From Prunella strophiata (taxonomy: Eukaryota > Chordata > Aves > Passeriformes > Prunellidae): DNA of 64,000 nt. The first letter of the stretch is position 1. Every line of letters starts with the position of its first letter. This document shows, in pieces, positions 12,781 to 25,606 of the stretch. The stretch is taken from NCBI GenBank assembly GCA_036583965.1, contig JAZBQD010000018.1:15602867-15666866 (forward strand). Direction: 5' to 3'. The notes beneath the pieces were generated by a model. It made no database searches. It was not told the DNA's origin and was given only the letters and a program-made list of their open reading frames with translations. The position numbers and the translations under genes were made by a program.

Positions 12781-15700
12781 TTTGTGATGACTTAGAAAAG
12801 AAGGAGCTACTTCAACTGCTGATCAAAGCAAGCTCCATGAGTGGTCTGTGAGGTTACAGAGAGCAAAACAAGCAGAATTTACCCCTATCAAGTAAGCACA
12901 GACTTTTCACTGGCCTACCACAGGAACAGGTATTTACTGACACACCAGTTTTCAAGGCACATATGATGGTTATTGATATAAAAACACTGCCTTCTGAAAG
13001 AACTGCATATTGCATGTGGTCATGAAGCTGTTCTCAGCCTAAATCCTCTGCTGAAAATACTGTAAACACACCATACACAAAGAGTCTGTGCTTGAAATTC
13101 AAAGTGACCAATTATCTAATTCATAAAATAGAAACAAAATGCCTCCAACAATGACAGAAATTCCAAGTAAATCCAAAACATATCTCCTCCATCAGGGAAA
13201 TTAATGAAATTACAGATTCCTAAGAAGAATGGCAAATCATGCAAAGAACTGACTCAGGAGATTCTCCATGTCTCCCTGAGTGGGCAGCAGTGGAGGCATT
13301 TCAAGCTCAGTTGCTTAGTGGGAACCTCCATTCCATTCCTAGCTTCAGGATCCAGTTTCAACAGGAAAGCTGAGCTAGGGAATCAACACAGCTCCTGACC
13401 CCCCCCTGGCTGGTGGGGTGCACTGGCCACACAACAGGAGGGAGCCACACTTATCAGGAGCAGCATTAATTTCTTCTGTGAGAACAAAAGCCTCAGGTAT
13501 GTGCCACAGGAAGATAAGCATCTGGCTCCTTATGCACCAGGAATAAATGGCATTTAGACCCCAGTGCTTCCTGAAGGACAGACTGGAGGACTCCAGCAGG
13601 CTGTACCTGCCCAGCAGCAGTGGACTGAGACTTGTTTCTGTGCCCTTAGCCAGACCTAGGTCCTTGCACTCCCCTTGAAAACACAGCCAGGACTGGAAAC
13701 AGCAGTGGGAGGGCACAGGAAGCACCTGAGGTTTCCAAAATCACCAACCAGGTGTGTGAGACATGGCAGCAGCATCCACAGCCTCAAAGGCAGAGGAAGG
13801 GACAGGTCCCAAGTGATGCTTATAAAGTCTGTTAACAGAAAACTGGGCACAGAGAATCTGTCTGAGTTGACAACCACTGAGCTTTGTGAAATACCATGGG
13901 GATATTTCAAGTTTAAAAAAACAAAGCCTACACCCCCAGAACCAGAGACTGCAGTGATGTTACACTGCAACATGGGGAACTGGGGACAGAAATCCCAAGG
14001 TATTACACAGAAACAACAGTGATAACCAGTGGGGCACAGACCTCACCACAGCCACAGGGTCAGTGGCTGCAGTGACCCTGTGACCCAGTCCCCACACCAT
14101 GCTCTGCTCACAGAGGCTGCCCAGGGTGCTCCTCTTCGATTTGAGACTTGCCAAAAATTTGTCCCAGCTGCTCAAAGAGGTGCAGGGGATTAATCTCCTC
14201 CTGAACAAATAAATTCCCTCTCTAACAACCTCACGTGCTAGACTGCAGGAGCCAGAGATGCAAGACACACAGTTTTCAGGACATCCATTAACAGCAATAA
14301 GCATAAATTCATTATGTGTCTTACCAACTCTGGGTAGGTGATAGTATTTTCCCTCCTGTAAATCAGTCCATAGCAAATTAAAGCCCTAATTTCACTACAG
14401 GGATTTGTATTAGCTTCCACCAGCCCTGACTTTAAGGCTACTTATTTCACCTCAGACATCACTGTTTCATTGATTAGAACATATAAATAGAAACTTGTTT
14501 CTGCATCAAGACTTTTTCTGTATTGCATAGGGTGACAGATGTATTATGGATTACACAAGAAGTAACCAGCCAATTCTAACCCCAATATGAAGGGCAAGTT
14601 TGGAATATTTCCACTGAGAACAGTAGGGTTAAACTAGTCCAAATATATTCATAGTAGGCTTTGCATGCTGATTTTTTACTTATGATAAAAATGTAAATCC
14701 CACTCCTGTTTATTTCTCAAACAACTACTGCTATCAATGGTAATCATGTCATAAAAGAATGCACAACTGAATATATTAGAACAAAACACATTACTGAAAA
14801 ATCTTTCATTTTCCATTTTATGAAAAACACTGCAGTCCTTCTCATTTGATCTTCATAAAAGCTGAACAGATTTTTTGTTTTCAGTCACCTGTAAAAATGA
14901 ATTTAACTGTGAGAATGAATCCAGCAGTCAGAAGCAAGACTGCAGCCAGCTCTTGCAGTTCCACTCAATGTGCACACTGTGTCAGGACCTGCTCCAGAAA
15001 ACCCTCCTGCTGCTGAGTAGCACCTGTGTACCTACTGAGCTTATTTCAGTGCATGAATCCTGGGAAACCAGGGCTGGAGACCAGGTAACTGATCCATCCC
15101 CTCATCTTTGCAGCACACAAACTCTACCTTGTGGTCCCCCCACTGTCGCCTGCTGCCCTGAGAAGCCAGGATATAAGGGTGGAATGGGCCTTGCCAACAG
15201 CCAGGCTGTGCTCTGCTGTCCATGTGCCATTTCTGTGCAGGGAACTCAGGATACACAAATCTTATATTTGATGCTCTGTGCCTCTAAGACTCACATCAAC
15301 CATGGTGGAGTTTCTTCCACTTCTTAAGTATTAATTACAATATCTTCTTAAATAACTTGTTGAGTATCTATCCCTGAAACATATTCCAACATATTTCTTA
15401 AAGTGAAATTTGTAATCATTTAAAAAATGCCCTTCCAGGATACTCAGTTGCCCAGGGTTAGGCACTTTCACTGCACTTCTCTCTGGACTAATCCCAGCTA
15501 ACCAAGCTGCATTCATTAAGCACAGACAATTACTTAATCCACTATTTTCATAACAGGGGCTGGATCCCACACAATGTTGTCATATCACTTATTCTCTCCT
15601 ATGAGAGGAAGAAGGATGATGAGGCATCAGGAGTGACCCATTTTGTCAGAGCTACAAAATGCCAGGTTGCAATTAAACTTCCTTCCCAGTTTGGGTTTTG

Positions 15701-18700
15701 CTTTGACTCTAGATCTCATTATTACATACAGAGCCATTATGTCCAATGCTATGCCATGTTAAATATCCTGCTACAGGGTACTTAGGGCAGAACACCTTTC
15801 TAATGATAGGAAATTACATTTCTGTTAGATTTGCTGCACACCATCTCTCTACTGGAAATCTGACACTGAGTGTTGCTCAATGCATGAAAAATCTGATTTA
15901 TCTATTAATTTATTTAAAGTCACTTTCTGCTTACTTTGTCCAGTGCCTTGAGGAACACTGCAGTAATGGAGAGGCTCTGCAGAACTCCTGAAGGTCTTAC
16001 AAAAATAAGATATGATAATTCAGCAGTCCCTGTAGAAATCTGAAGTATTTTCAGTAACATTATTATTGAACACTAATAAAGGAATCCCTAGCTTGCAATA
16101 CAGGTATGGTGGTACTGCTGACAATATTTCATTAAAAATTCCTAGAGGGCAGCAGGGATCCAGCTATGAAGACAGCACTAACATCCAAAGCTCTGAAGGG
16201 AAGAAAGCAGATTTTTGGTTATCATTCAATAAAAAGGAGCTTCCCTCTTCTGCTCATTCAGAATTCATTCTTTCAGATCTATTTCCAGTCCTTCAGTCCA
16301 CGTAAAGCACATGTTACAACACACCAAGATGGCATTTCAGGCTGGAGTAAAGTTGTCTGCCAGGTTTTACATCCTTAGACACTTTACTTCAGTTTTGATT
16401 CATGTAATTGTCACACTACATTGTGGTAGAAGGAGCACAACAAAAAAGGCTTTAAACCATGCTGTTATGGTTCCCTGCCTCTTGATGTGACAGGTATGTT
16501 ATTACTGCACAGTAACTGCAGCATCTATTGACACTGATACTTCCAACTCAACACACTGTGCCTGTAATTCAACTTGGTAACATATAACCTTGAGCAGTGT
16601 AATTGCTGAAGAAAAATGAGATGGAATTACAAATTTACTTTACTCTGACATATTTGAGAAAAACACACAGTTGGTAAATTGTGAGATCAAGAGAGTGAAG
16701 ACTGAGTGCCTGGGGCTGGAAATGTAATAATGTACCTCATCTCACAGCTCCCAGCCCAAACTTGCAAGAGGTCTGTGCAAATTGAGCTGTAGTGGACAGG
16801 CTGCAGAGGCACAGGTTCCAGGTCACCCAGTGGCCATGGTGGCAAAGCAGTTTATCTGCTGTTGACCAGCACCAGACAGTGCACCAGGCCATGTGCACCA
16901 GGCTCTTCTTTGCACTATTCACAGGGGCTGTATACCACACATTTTACCTGCACAGCTAAAATTAATGGTAGCAGAAGGAAGCAGGAAGACTGTTTCTATG
17001 TTCAAGAGACTGAAGACAAACATTAACTGGCAGCTACAATTTCTACCAAGTGCTTTGAAGCATTTGGAATAAATATGTGCAGCCATAAAGATCGCAGATG
17101 GGTCTCCAAAACCTACTGACTACAGCAGAGAAACAGAGAAACCCCCTGACTACAGGGGAAGAAAGTAACTGGCCTAGAAATACGTGCATGTGCATGGTTT
17201 GGTCTTGTTCAAGACAATGAGGGCTGACAGGAGACAGCGCTCATGGTGCTCAGCCCAAAGCTGGCACACAAAGGAAGGAGCACCCCATACCATTAGCCAG
17301 CTATAGATGATGTTTCTAACTTGATGAGGCTTTTAGTCAGAATGAAACCCTGCACTACACCTAGCCCATAGACTCCAAATGCAATGAAGCACCTCTGGGA
17401 TTTATGGTCCTGAACTTGCATTATGTGCAAGAATCTGACAAAACTCTTATTTCCCCTTTTCTCTGTTCATTTAGCCTCTCATTACAGATTCATAAAAGTG
17501 CCTCAGTAAAATGAGGCTATTACAGTCCCAAGCAATTTTGATTTGTTTAAGACAACACAAATGAAAAATGAGAATGTAAAATATTTATACAAACAAATGA
17601 CATTTTACCATTTTCCATGCTGAAGTGGCAAGAGGAGAATGAAAACACAGTTGACACTGAAATTCCTTCTCCCAGTAGGCAGAAATTAGAGATCAATCAT
17701 ACATGACATAGAGTTAAAAACCAAAAAAAGTCAGTTCAGGAATTTAACCATGCCGTGGCTTGCATATGCAGCTCCAGCCTCATTTCTTTGAGTACATCTT
17801 CTCCTATACGTGCAGGAGAAAAATGTGCAAACCAGTCTCTGTCTTGGCTTCCTCGCCCCCATTTCTGCTTCCATCTAAGTTCAGCTTACAGAAAGCAGTT
17901 CTGAACATGACATGCCTACATACTGCTGATGTGACAGGTGTGGAGATGCTTGGCTGAGGACTGCTGGCCCTAAAGGCTTGATTCCAGCTATGCTCATGGT
18001 TTAGCACAAGGCCCAGCTATGCTGGTTTTTAAACTGATTGTTCTATACTTCATTTAACCCTTATGGTACACATTAAATACCTCGACTGTATTAGGAAGCC
18101 ATTCTTAAGGCACACAGCTGCTATGGCAACAGCTTTTGTAGGAAGCAGATGTTCCACTCTCTCCATAAGCCCAGCAGCTTTAATAGCACCTTGTGTTGTT
18201 GGTGATACCCCAAGGAACTACTGCAGTCACACAAGTGAGCCAGGCAGCCTGCTGCCTGCCACCAGCACTGCTGTTTCACTGGAGACATCACTCCTAAACA
18301 CAGACCTCAAGAACAAGTTAAATAGCCAAAGCTGCCTCACACAGGGATTACTTCTGAAGAGCTGCTGAACAACAGCAGCTCTGCTCTACTCTCAGCACCT
18401 GCAAAAGGCATTAGCAGCCATCACAATCTAGCACAGTGAACAGGCACGGAGAGGTGCTCAACAACTGGCTGCTGCAGACATGGATTATTAGCAAACACAG
18501 GCCTTCCAAGGTTGCTGAGCACCCCTGGCATATTTTGATAAGAGAGCAGAAAGGCAGCCACTTCTTTTCATGATTCCTTGCAGGGGAGCCAGCCTCATGC
18601 TGGCACAGCCATAGCAACCCAGACAACAACAGAGCATCAAGGCAGATGAAATCAGAGACAGAAATGCAGAAACTACCCGAGTGAAGCATTTTCATTAGTG

Positions 18701-19551
18701 ACTGCCCTGCACCAGAAAGCAGCACCTGAGCCCCATCCCCCTAGAAACACTTAGCTGGAGCTGAGTTTGAATCAGGACTTTGTGCCTTGAGTCCATGCTA
18801 CTTGCTAACATTCACTTGTAAGCCAAGTGTTGTGATCACACAGGGAAGAGAATATGAGACTTAACTTTCAGCTCTCAGGGTGACAACAACCACCTCTGAA
18901 TAGCTCTGGCACACAGCTATTTATTGTAATGCACATGTGGAGCTCCCCTTTACAAGAGGCCCTTGTAAGTGTAATGATAACAAAAGCCCATTATGAGAAG
19001 GTGAAGACGCTAGCTGCTAGCAGATGCCAAGTTGCTAATGACCCCACAAAGATGAAATCAGAGCCAGGGCTTAACCAGCTAATAGCCTCAGCAGATGCCA
19101 TTGGGCCTGGCTCTCCTGGAGCAACAGGAGGGGATGCACCAGAAGCAGACACAGCTCTGCCTCAATGACAGAAGCCTTTGTGTGGCTGTCCAGGCAGCCT
19201 TACATCCACCCAGGTAGCTGCTCATCCCCTCTGGGGCTGTAAAGATTAAAAGAACTCATCAGATCTCTGTTGTCCTTGAAACACTGCTGCTTCACTTTCA
19301 TTAAACTATCGACTGCTATTTCAGAAGAGTCAGGACACAAACCTCTGCTTACCTAAGAAACACATGAAAGAAGAGAAAACAAATGGCTCCATCCCAAGCA
19401 AAGCCCTCTGCTCTATTGATTACATTTAGCAGCACAAACATGCCTTCTCCCTCATCCTCTCTCCAGCCTGCCCCAGGATCTGTGAATTAACCCTCCATAG
19501 CAAGATGTGACCTGTGACACACAAGAGAATTATGCTTTTATTTTTTGAAAT

Positions 19552-19852
19552 GCATTGGCAGTCCAGCCAACAAAACACAACAGGCTCCCCAAATGAGGCT
19601 GGGAGGCAGAAGGGGAAACACAGCCACTGAGAGTTTCTAACACCCTGCCTGGTAAAGCAAAATAAGGGGAGACTTGAGGAGAGGCCCTCAGGTTCTGTGT
19701 CCCTCACACACACACATTTGCATGGCAGGGAGAGGGAGGGAGAAGGAAAACATGGTTCAGGCAGCTACAGAAATAAGATCTGCTTCTAACTGAACCTGTT
19801 CTTACTTGGGGAAGTAAGCAAGAACAGCATTGGCAGTCCAGCCAACAAAACA
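19552..19852. repeat. Pair of identical 26-bp direct repeats, 275 bp apart
   Basis: A 26-base sequence starting GCATTGGCAGTCCAGCCAAC is present at 19552-19577 and again, without mismatch, at 19827-19852. The flanks of the two copies differ. The spacing and exactness suggest a small templated insertion or non-tandem duplication, since an ordinary tandem array would be contiguous. Confidence 0.9.
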
Positions 19853-22800
19853 TTGTTGTTTTCTGAATGTGAAGAGAATGTGAAGTCAGTAGTGCCTCAA
19901 CTCACCCCACACCTAGGGAGGGGGCTCAGTCTGCTCTGTCACAGGACACTCAGGGACCCTGGCCTTCACTGCTGTTGTTTATAGAACAACAAACACCTCT
20001 CAAATCTCTCTCTCAACAAATACCTTTGATCCCCAGATAAATCTTTTTATTTGTATATCCATCACAGGCTGCGGCCCAAAGACAACACACATTTTCATAT
20101 CATCAAGGTTTTTTCTGTCATGTGTATAACTCAGTTAAGAAAGGAAAAGACACACACATATGTGAGAGTATTTTTCAGCAGTTTACTGTAGACTGGGAAA
20201 GCAGTTATTTTCTTAAGCTGCTGCTGTTATAAATCAAAATGTGTAGATAGGAAAATATTAAGGTATTTATAGCTGTATGAATAAGTCAGTTTGTAGAATG
20301 CTGGCCAAAGAAAGCCAAACAGTCCTTTCACTGACTGAAAATGACAAGCTTTTTGGCTTCCTTGGTAAAACAAAACTGCAAATGTTCATTTCAGAGCAGT
20401 AAAAATACACCATAATGCAATATTTAAAGTATTTTGTTCATTTAATGCCATATTTTAATAGCAACCTTGATAATGTTAGAAGCAATATGAGGTTCTTTTC
20501 AAAAGGAAAAAACACCTGGCCTGTGATTTGTTGAAAACATCATACAAAATCTACTCATATTTTTTTACCTGACCCATTTGGCCAATACAAATACACTTCA
20601 TGTACGACTCTAGTTAACCAGGAATATCAGGCAAGTGTTCGAGCCCTCTTCTACTAGAGCACCCAAGCCCTGGGTAACACAAAACACTTTATTTGGTCTT
20701 GCGTGGCCAGGGCAATGCCCAAAGCTCCCTGTGGCTGCAGGCAGCAGCCCACTGAGCCGAGTGCAGCTTCCCCAAGCACTGACTCCAGCCACCACCTGCT
20801 CCATTCCTCACTTCCTCTGCTTTCCTCCAGCTTCACCTGTTCTACTGACTAGAGTAAAACGAGTGCAAACACTTACACATTCATTATTACACTGATACCT
20901 TGTCCAGTGGGCACACTGATTGCTACCAAGCTGTTTTGACATCATGCCAACACACTACCTGGTAACCTAGCTGCCAACTGTGGCATTTTGCTTATTTTAT
21001 AAACAAGATGGCATTTTGTAATTGTAGTAACAAACCATTAAGATGGGCAATTAAATACATTATATGGGGAATTACCTGTAAGGCATAAAGAGCAGCAGCA
21101 ATTTCTCTGGTCTGTTGCTGTACAGAACCAGACAGATGTGTTTGTGTTGTTTGGTTTAGCAGAGGAATCCCAGCAGTAAGAAAGGGGATGGAACTTGACT
21201 CCCTGGGCCAGCTGGGCCAGTCTGGGCTGAAGTCCATGAAACACTGCCCAGTTTCTTGACCTGGGTCAAGCAACTACCTGCCAGCATGAAAGCTGATCTG
21301 AATCCTCAATGTTTGCAAATGATCTTTCTGTTCATGATGCAAACAAATGTTTCTGCCGTCCCAGCTTTGAACTCAATGTATACTTAACAGTCAAGCTAAA
21401 AACAAAGCCATGATCACTGAGGTGGAAATGATTACAAATACTGTTTAATATAACTAGTACCTTTTGCTAGCTGAGCTCCAGGGGCCAGCACTACCATGCT
21501 GCTTTGTTTGGGGGGCATTTCTTTGGAGGTCACCGGCAGCCACAGGAGCCAAAATTGCAGCACCTGGGCCTTCAATTCTGGCACTCAGATCCGACCTCCA
21601 GAGCTAATGCAGGCAATCTGCAGCATGGCCCCATTTCCCTCTGCTCTGCACCATTATCTGCACTTGCCTGCCCAAGGCACCTTTGGGCAGCTAACAGCTT
21701 CTACTGCTCTCATTTCTCCTCTCCCTCTCTCCCTCCATTCCCCCATAGGAACCCAGTCCTGTTTTTCTCAGAAATGCTTCCATATCTCTCCACTAAAGAG
21801 AGACTGTGTCTTAGCCCACAGACAGTATTTAATCATACTGCAAAATGTTTATTTTCAACTAATTTACACTTTGTTATTCCTGCAGTCATCCATCTCCTAC
21901 ATTTTTCTGAAGATCTTCAGCTGGGAATGGAAAGCTAGACCCCAAGACTGTAAAACAAGTTTCCACCAGGAAAGGTGTTCTGTGAATTGCTCTTTTTAGC
22001 AAACAGGGAAAGGATTTAAAAGCCAAAGAGAAACACAACAGTGTACGACAGCCCTGACAGAAACCTGCCTGATAATTCCTGCCTGTATTTCAACATCCCC
22101 TCAGCCACAGCACATAATATAAGCATTCTCTTCTGAGCAGACTCAGTCAATATTAATTAAAGGCACAGGCATTTTAACATAGCCACCAGGCTGCTTTCTC
22201 CATCTTTGTGACAAAGGCATCATCACTTTCTTGCTCCCGCTCTTCCAAAATAATCTCCATCCCTGAGTAAATTTACATTTCAAGGCAGAGTGCTGAAGGT
22301 CTCCAAGAATCTCATTAAAGTTCTCCTTTCACTGGGGCAAGACAGATGTTTTTATTTGCCAAAAAACAAACGGAGTCCCAAGCCAGGGGCAAACGTCTGC
22401 CCCAGAAAGGAGAGAGGTGAGAGGCTGCACTGGTGGGCAGGTTTCACTGTCTGCAATTGGCTTTTGCAAAAGGTTAATCCCTAATGTGCTCCAAGGAGGC
22501 AAACACCAACCTGCTGTACATGTGGCTGCATACAATGGAAAGATTTTTATGGCCAAGGACAAAAAGGTCAGGGACGCTCATCACGTTCACATTTCTCCTG
22601 GAAAAGCCATGCTGAACAGCAAGCTCCTGAACATGAGCCTCTGTTCACAGTGAAACAAGCACAAACTAAGGAATATAGAGCTGCAGGTGCATGAAAGGGG
22701 CAGGAAAGTACAATGTGCAGCTGCTGTAAGGGACCTCGTTTGTCCCAGGCATCCCATACTATTCCCTGTATTGAGCTATCAAGCTATGAAAAAAATGAGC

Positions 22801-25541
22801 CATTAATAATTGGATTTGGTACACATGTGGTTTATAGAACACTAAGGCTTGAAAGGCCTGATAAATAGAAAGAAACACATTTTTGTGAACATTTTGTTAC
22901 CTCCAATACCACAAGCATTTAAGTTGAGCCTCAAAATAGAATATTTTTTAGATTTTATCCTTTAAATTATCCTTGGGAAATTCCTCTAGCTCCTAGTAGA
23001 ACTGGTGAGCTAAATCTTGCCACTGAACTACACCACACTATACAACAAAGAGCAGAACAAGAAGACAGGCTATTCAGGCTATCAGTCCTTGCATGACTTT
23101 TACACACCTTGGGATCCTGTGTTCTCCAGAGGGACTGGCCTCAGCTGATCCAGATCCCATTTTAGAGCTCCCACTGTGTCACCTCAATGCAGATGAGGCA
23201 GGAGCACTAAGGAGAGGGCAGGTGTGAGATGCCACTGCCCTCTCTCTGCACACATTGTACAATCAAGCCCCTGAAAATGAGGCAACTCGAGCATGAGATA
23301 CCAAAGGAGTTACCAAGGACAAGTTCCCCTGCAGACTACTGTGCTGAGGGAGCTGACCCATGAACAGAAGTGCCTTCCTCAGCATCTGGGCTAGAAGCAA
23401 AGTCCTTTATGAGCACAGCTGGCTGAACAAACTGGAGGAGTCAGTTCTTTCCAACTCGGTGGTAGCAATGAGGATGAAAGAAAAGCTTATATGCAGTGTA
23501 ATACCAAAGCCAGCAGAAGGAAGACTGAAAATTGGGATGGAAAAAATTGAGAATTTAATTATAAAAGCAAGGAGTATTTTCCATCCAGATCTAACAAGTT
23601 ATCACCAAACATCAAATGAGTACTACAGCTCTAACTCCATCTGACAAGAGACTTGCAGATTTTGCTGAAATGATACGAAATACCAACCCTGAAAATTACT
23701 CTGCCACTTCTACCTCTTCCCAAACCTCTGCAGCTATGCTTTTGGGCAACTGTCCTGACCTTTGGTATAGCCAGGTACAGAGCTGATACAGATGCAGCCA
23801 TTCCTTCCAGGTCATTCTCCCATGCCTCCTCTCTAACAGCTCCCACCTCACCAACCACTCTATTCAGATAAAAAGTTTGACAGCTGAACTATCACACTGG
23901 AAAGAGAAGGTGCCACAAATAAACCTTCAGGTCACCTGAAAATGAAAAAACTCAACTTTCTTGAGTTACATTACCAGCTTTTTCCTCCGAGCTGTGTATC
24001 AGAATACCCTGGAACACTATCATACTTCAATTTGTTATTTCCTGTCTATTTACAAGAACAACAGTTTACCCTCTAATTCTCGTTCACTTCATCCATTTCT
24101 AAATCTGAGCATATCTGCTTCTGCTGCATTAAAATCTGTCTTATAGCAGGCTTATGTTAAAAAAGCAGTGATTTTTGTGAAGTCTCTGACAAAAGAAGCT
24201 GGTATTTTGTTTGAAGCATGAGAGTTACATTAATTTTCTTGCTTGCTGACAAGTTTTCAAACTACCACAACTCTATGCCCCTGTGATCTGTAACAGCTAA
24301 AGCATGGCTACAGAACAAATTTAACACATTCTTGACTTGTTCTAATTCTGATCTTATTTTGGGAAAGCTGAGAGGCTTTTTCCTTAACCTTGTGATTCAT
24401 TCTTGATGGGGAAAAAAAAAACCCAAAACACACCCATAAATAATCCTGCCTTGTTGTAGGATTTACTGAAACTATTCTCTCCAAGAAAGAAAAATAATTC
24501 CTACTTCTGCTATCTAAAAAACTGAGACTCCAGAGCCAGGCTTCTCTTCTGTCAGGAGCACTGGGAATTAATTCACAGCACACAATGACATATGTACAGG
24601 CTCTTCCAGAGCAGAGACAGTGGAAATTTCTCATCAGGAAGCACTGCCCTGCCCCTCAGCTGGAGGTGCATTATAGCCTCAGGTCCCACGTGCTCACTCC
24701 GAGGAACTGACCAAAGTTGAAATTTTCACGTTACAGGTAAGTTTCAGCAGATCCAAGCTTTTGGAAAGAGATTCCAGCATATGCTGCAGGGATGTAAACA
24801 TCTTTTTAAGACTACAGATCACAGTGCTGGCAAACCCATTCAAAATGACTACAACAAACAAAACAAAATACAACTTCATCTGGTGATATTTATGCTGGGA
24901 GAACTTGTAGTATAAATTTTTTGGAAAAGGGACTTTTCCACCTCACCACGAATACAATGTCCTTTTAAACACTGCTGCTGCTTTTACTTGCCCAGTACAA
25001 AACCAAAGAGCACACAGAGTACCTCTGCTCCTTACTGCTGCTGCTCCCTTCCAGTCCCAACCTCTTTCCAGTTTTCCAGGACAGCGTGGATGCACTGGTT
25101 TGTGCCAGCTCAGCCCCACCTTCAGCTACCAACAGACCATATCTGTGCAGCTCTCCAGCACTGCTCCAATGTCTGTTTTATTCCCATTAGGGCAGCTCAG
25201 ACTGCTGCCTAAACAGCCCTGGACAAAGATTACGCTGCCACAGCGGTTTCTAGGCGCAAGAGCCATTTCTTGTTAATGCCTCTGATGTCTGCAGCAGCGT
25301 GAAGCTGCCTCACACAGCCCCGTGCCCTGGAAATGGGCAGGGGGAGTGTGATGGGGCAGCCTCCCAGGCAGCTGGCTGCCAGCCACAGAGAGCAGCCTTC
25401 CCTTTGGGGCTGCTGTCTGAGGCTTTTTTAAATCCCACTTTACAAACGGCAGCTTTGATTTGTCAGATGTAAAAGTGGCCTGCAAGAGGGGATGGCAAAC
25501 TGCTTAATTCCACAGTGCTGTACAGGTTTAGATATACTTAC

Positions 25542-25606
25542 TTCTTTTATGGTATATGAGTACACCACCACCATCTTCTCTGGATATAAAGTGTCAAGCA
25601 ATGAAT
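25542..25606 (-). other. Candidate coding exon, 65 bp
   Basis: On minus, an acceptor-like CCCCTTAG precedes 25606 and a full-consensus donor, GAA|GTAAGT, follows 25542. Two bases complete a split codon, then 21 codons are open and read SLLDTLYPEKMVVVYSYTIK followed by E. The peptide looks protein-like in composition, but I do not recognise a family. A stop lies about 11 codons upstream in this frame, so the coding part could not extend far beyond the acceptor. The orientation fits a leftward gene starting at the CpG island near 34.8 kb. An open run of this length is not rare by chance, so this remains a hypothesis. Confidence 0.28.

Larger units (their letters stand above)
11621..25541. other. 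Non-coding block, intronic or intergenic
   Basis: No recognisable gene or RNA is seen here. Two G+C-richer intervals (about 13375-14420 and 20600-20850) hold overlapping frames of 100-138 codons on both strands without known motifs. A short minus interval at 21073-21114 (14 open codons, QQTREIAAALYALQ) is bracketed by an acceptor-like pyrimidine tract ending TGTACAG and a donor-like CAG|GTAATT. It is too short to call. A separated 26-bp direct repeat inside the block is listed on its own. Confidence 0.55.

Noticed and set aside
22835..22875. Possible CR1 3' end
   Set aside because: Resemblance is limited to a few short words; there is no continuous match.
24660..24736. Plus-strand exon candidate with acceptor GCCCCTCAG and donor ACAG|GTAAGT
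   Set aside because: The signals are good but all three frames contain stops, so it is not coding. It could be a non-coding exon, with no further support.
24694..24879. Minus frame with acceptor-like TTTGTTTGTTGTAG and a hydrophobic start
   Set aside because: There is no good minus donor (only GTAACG); the better signal at that point is a plus donor.
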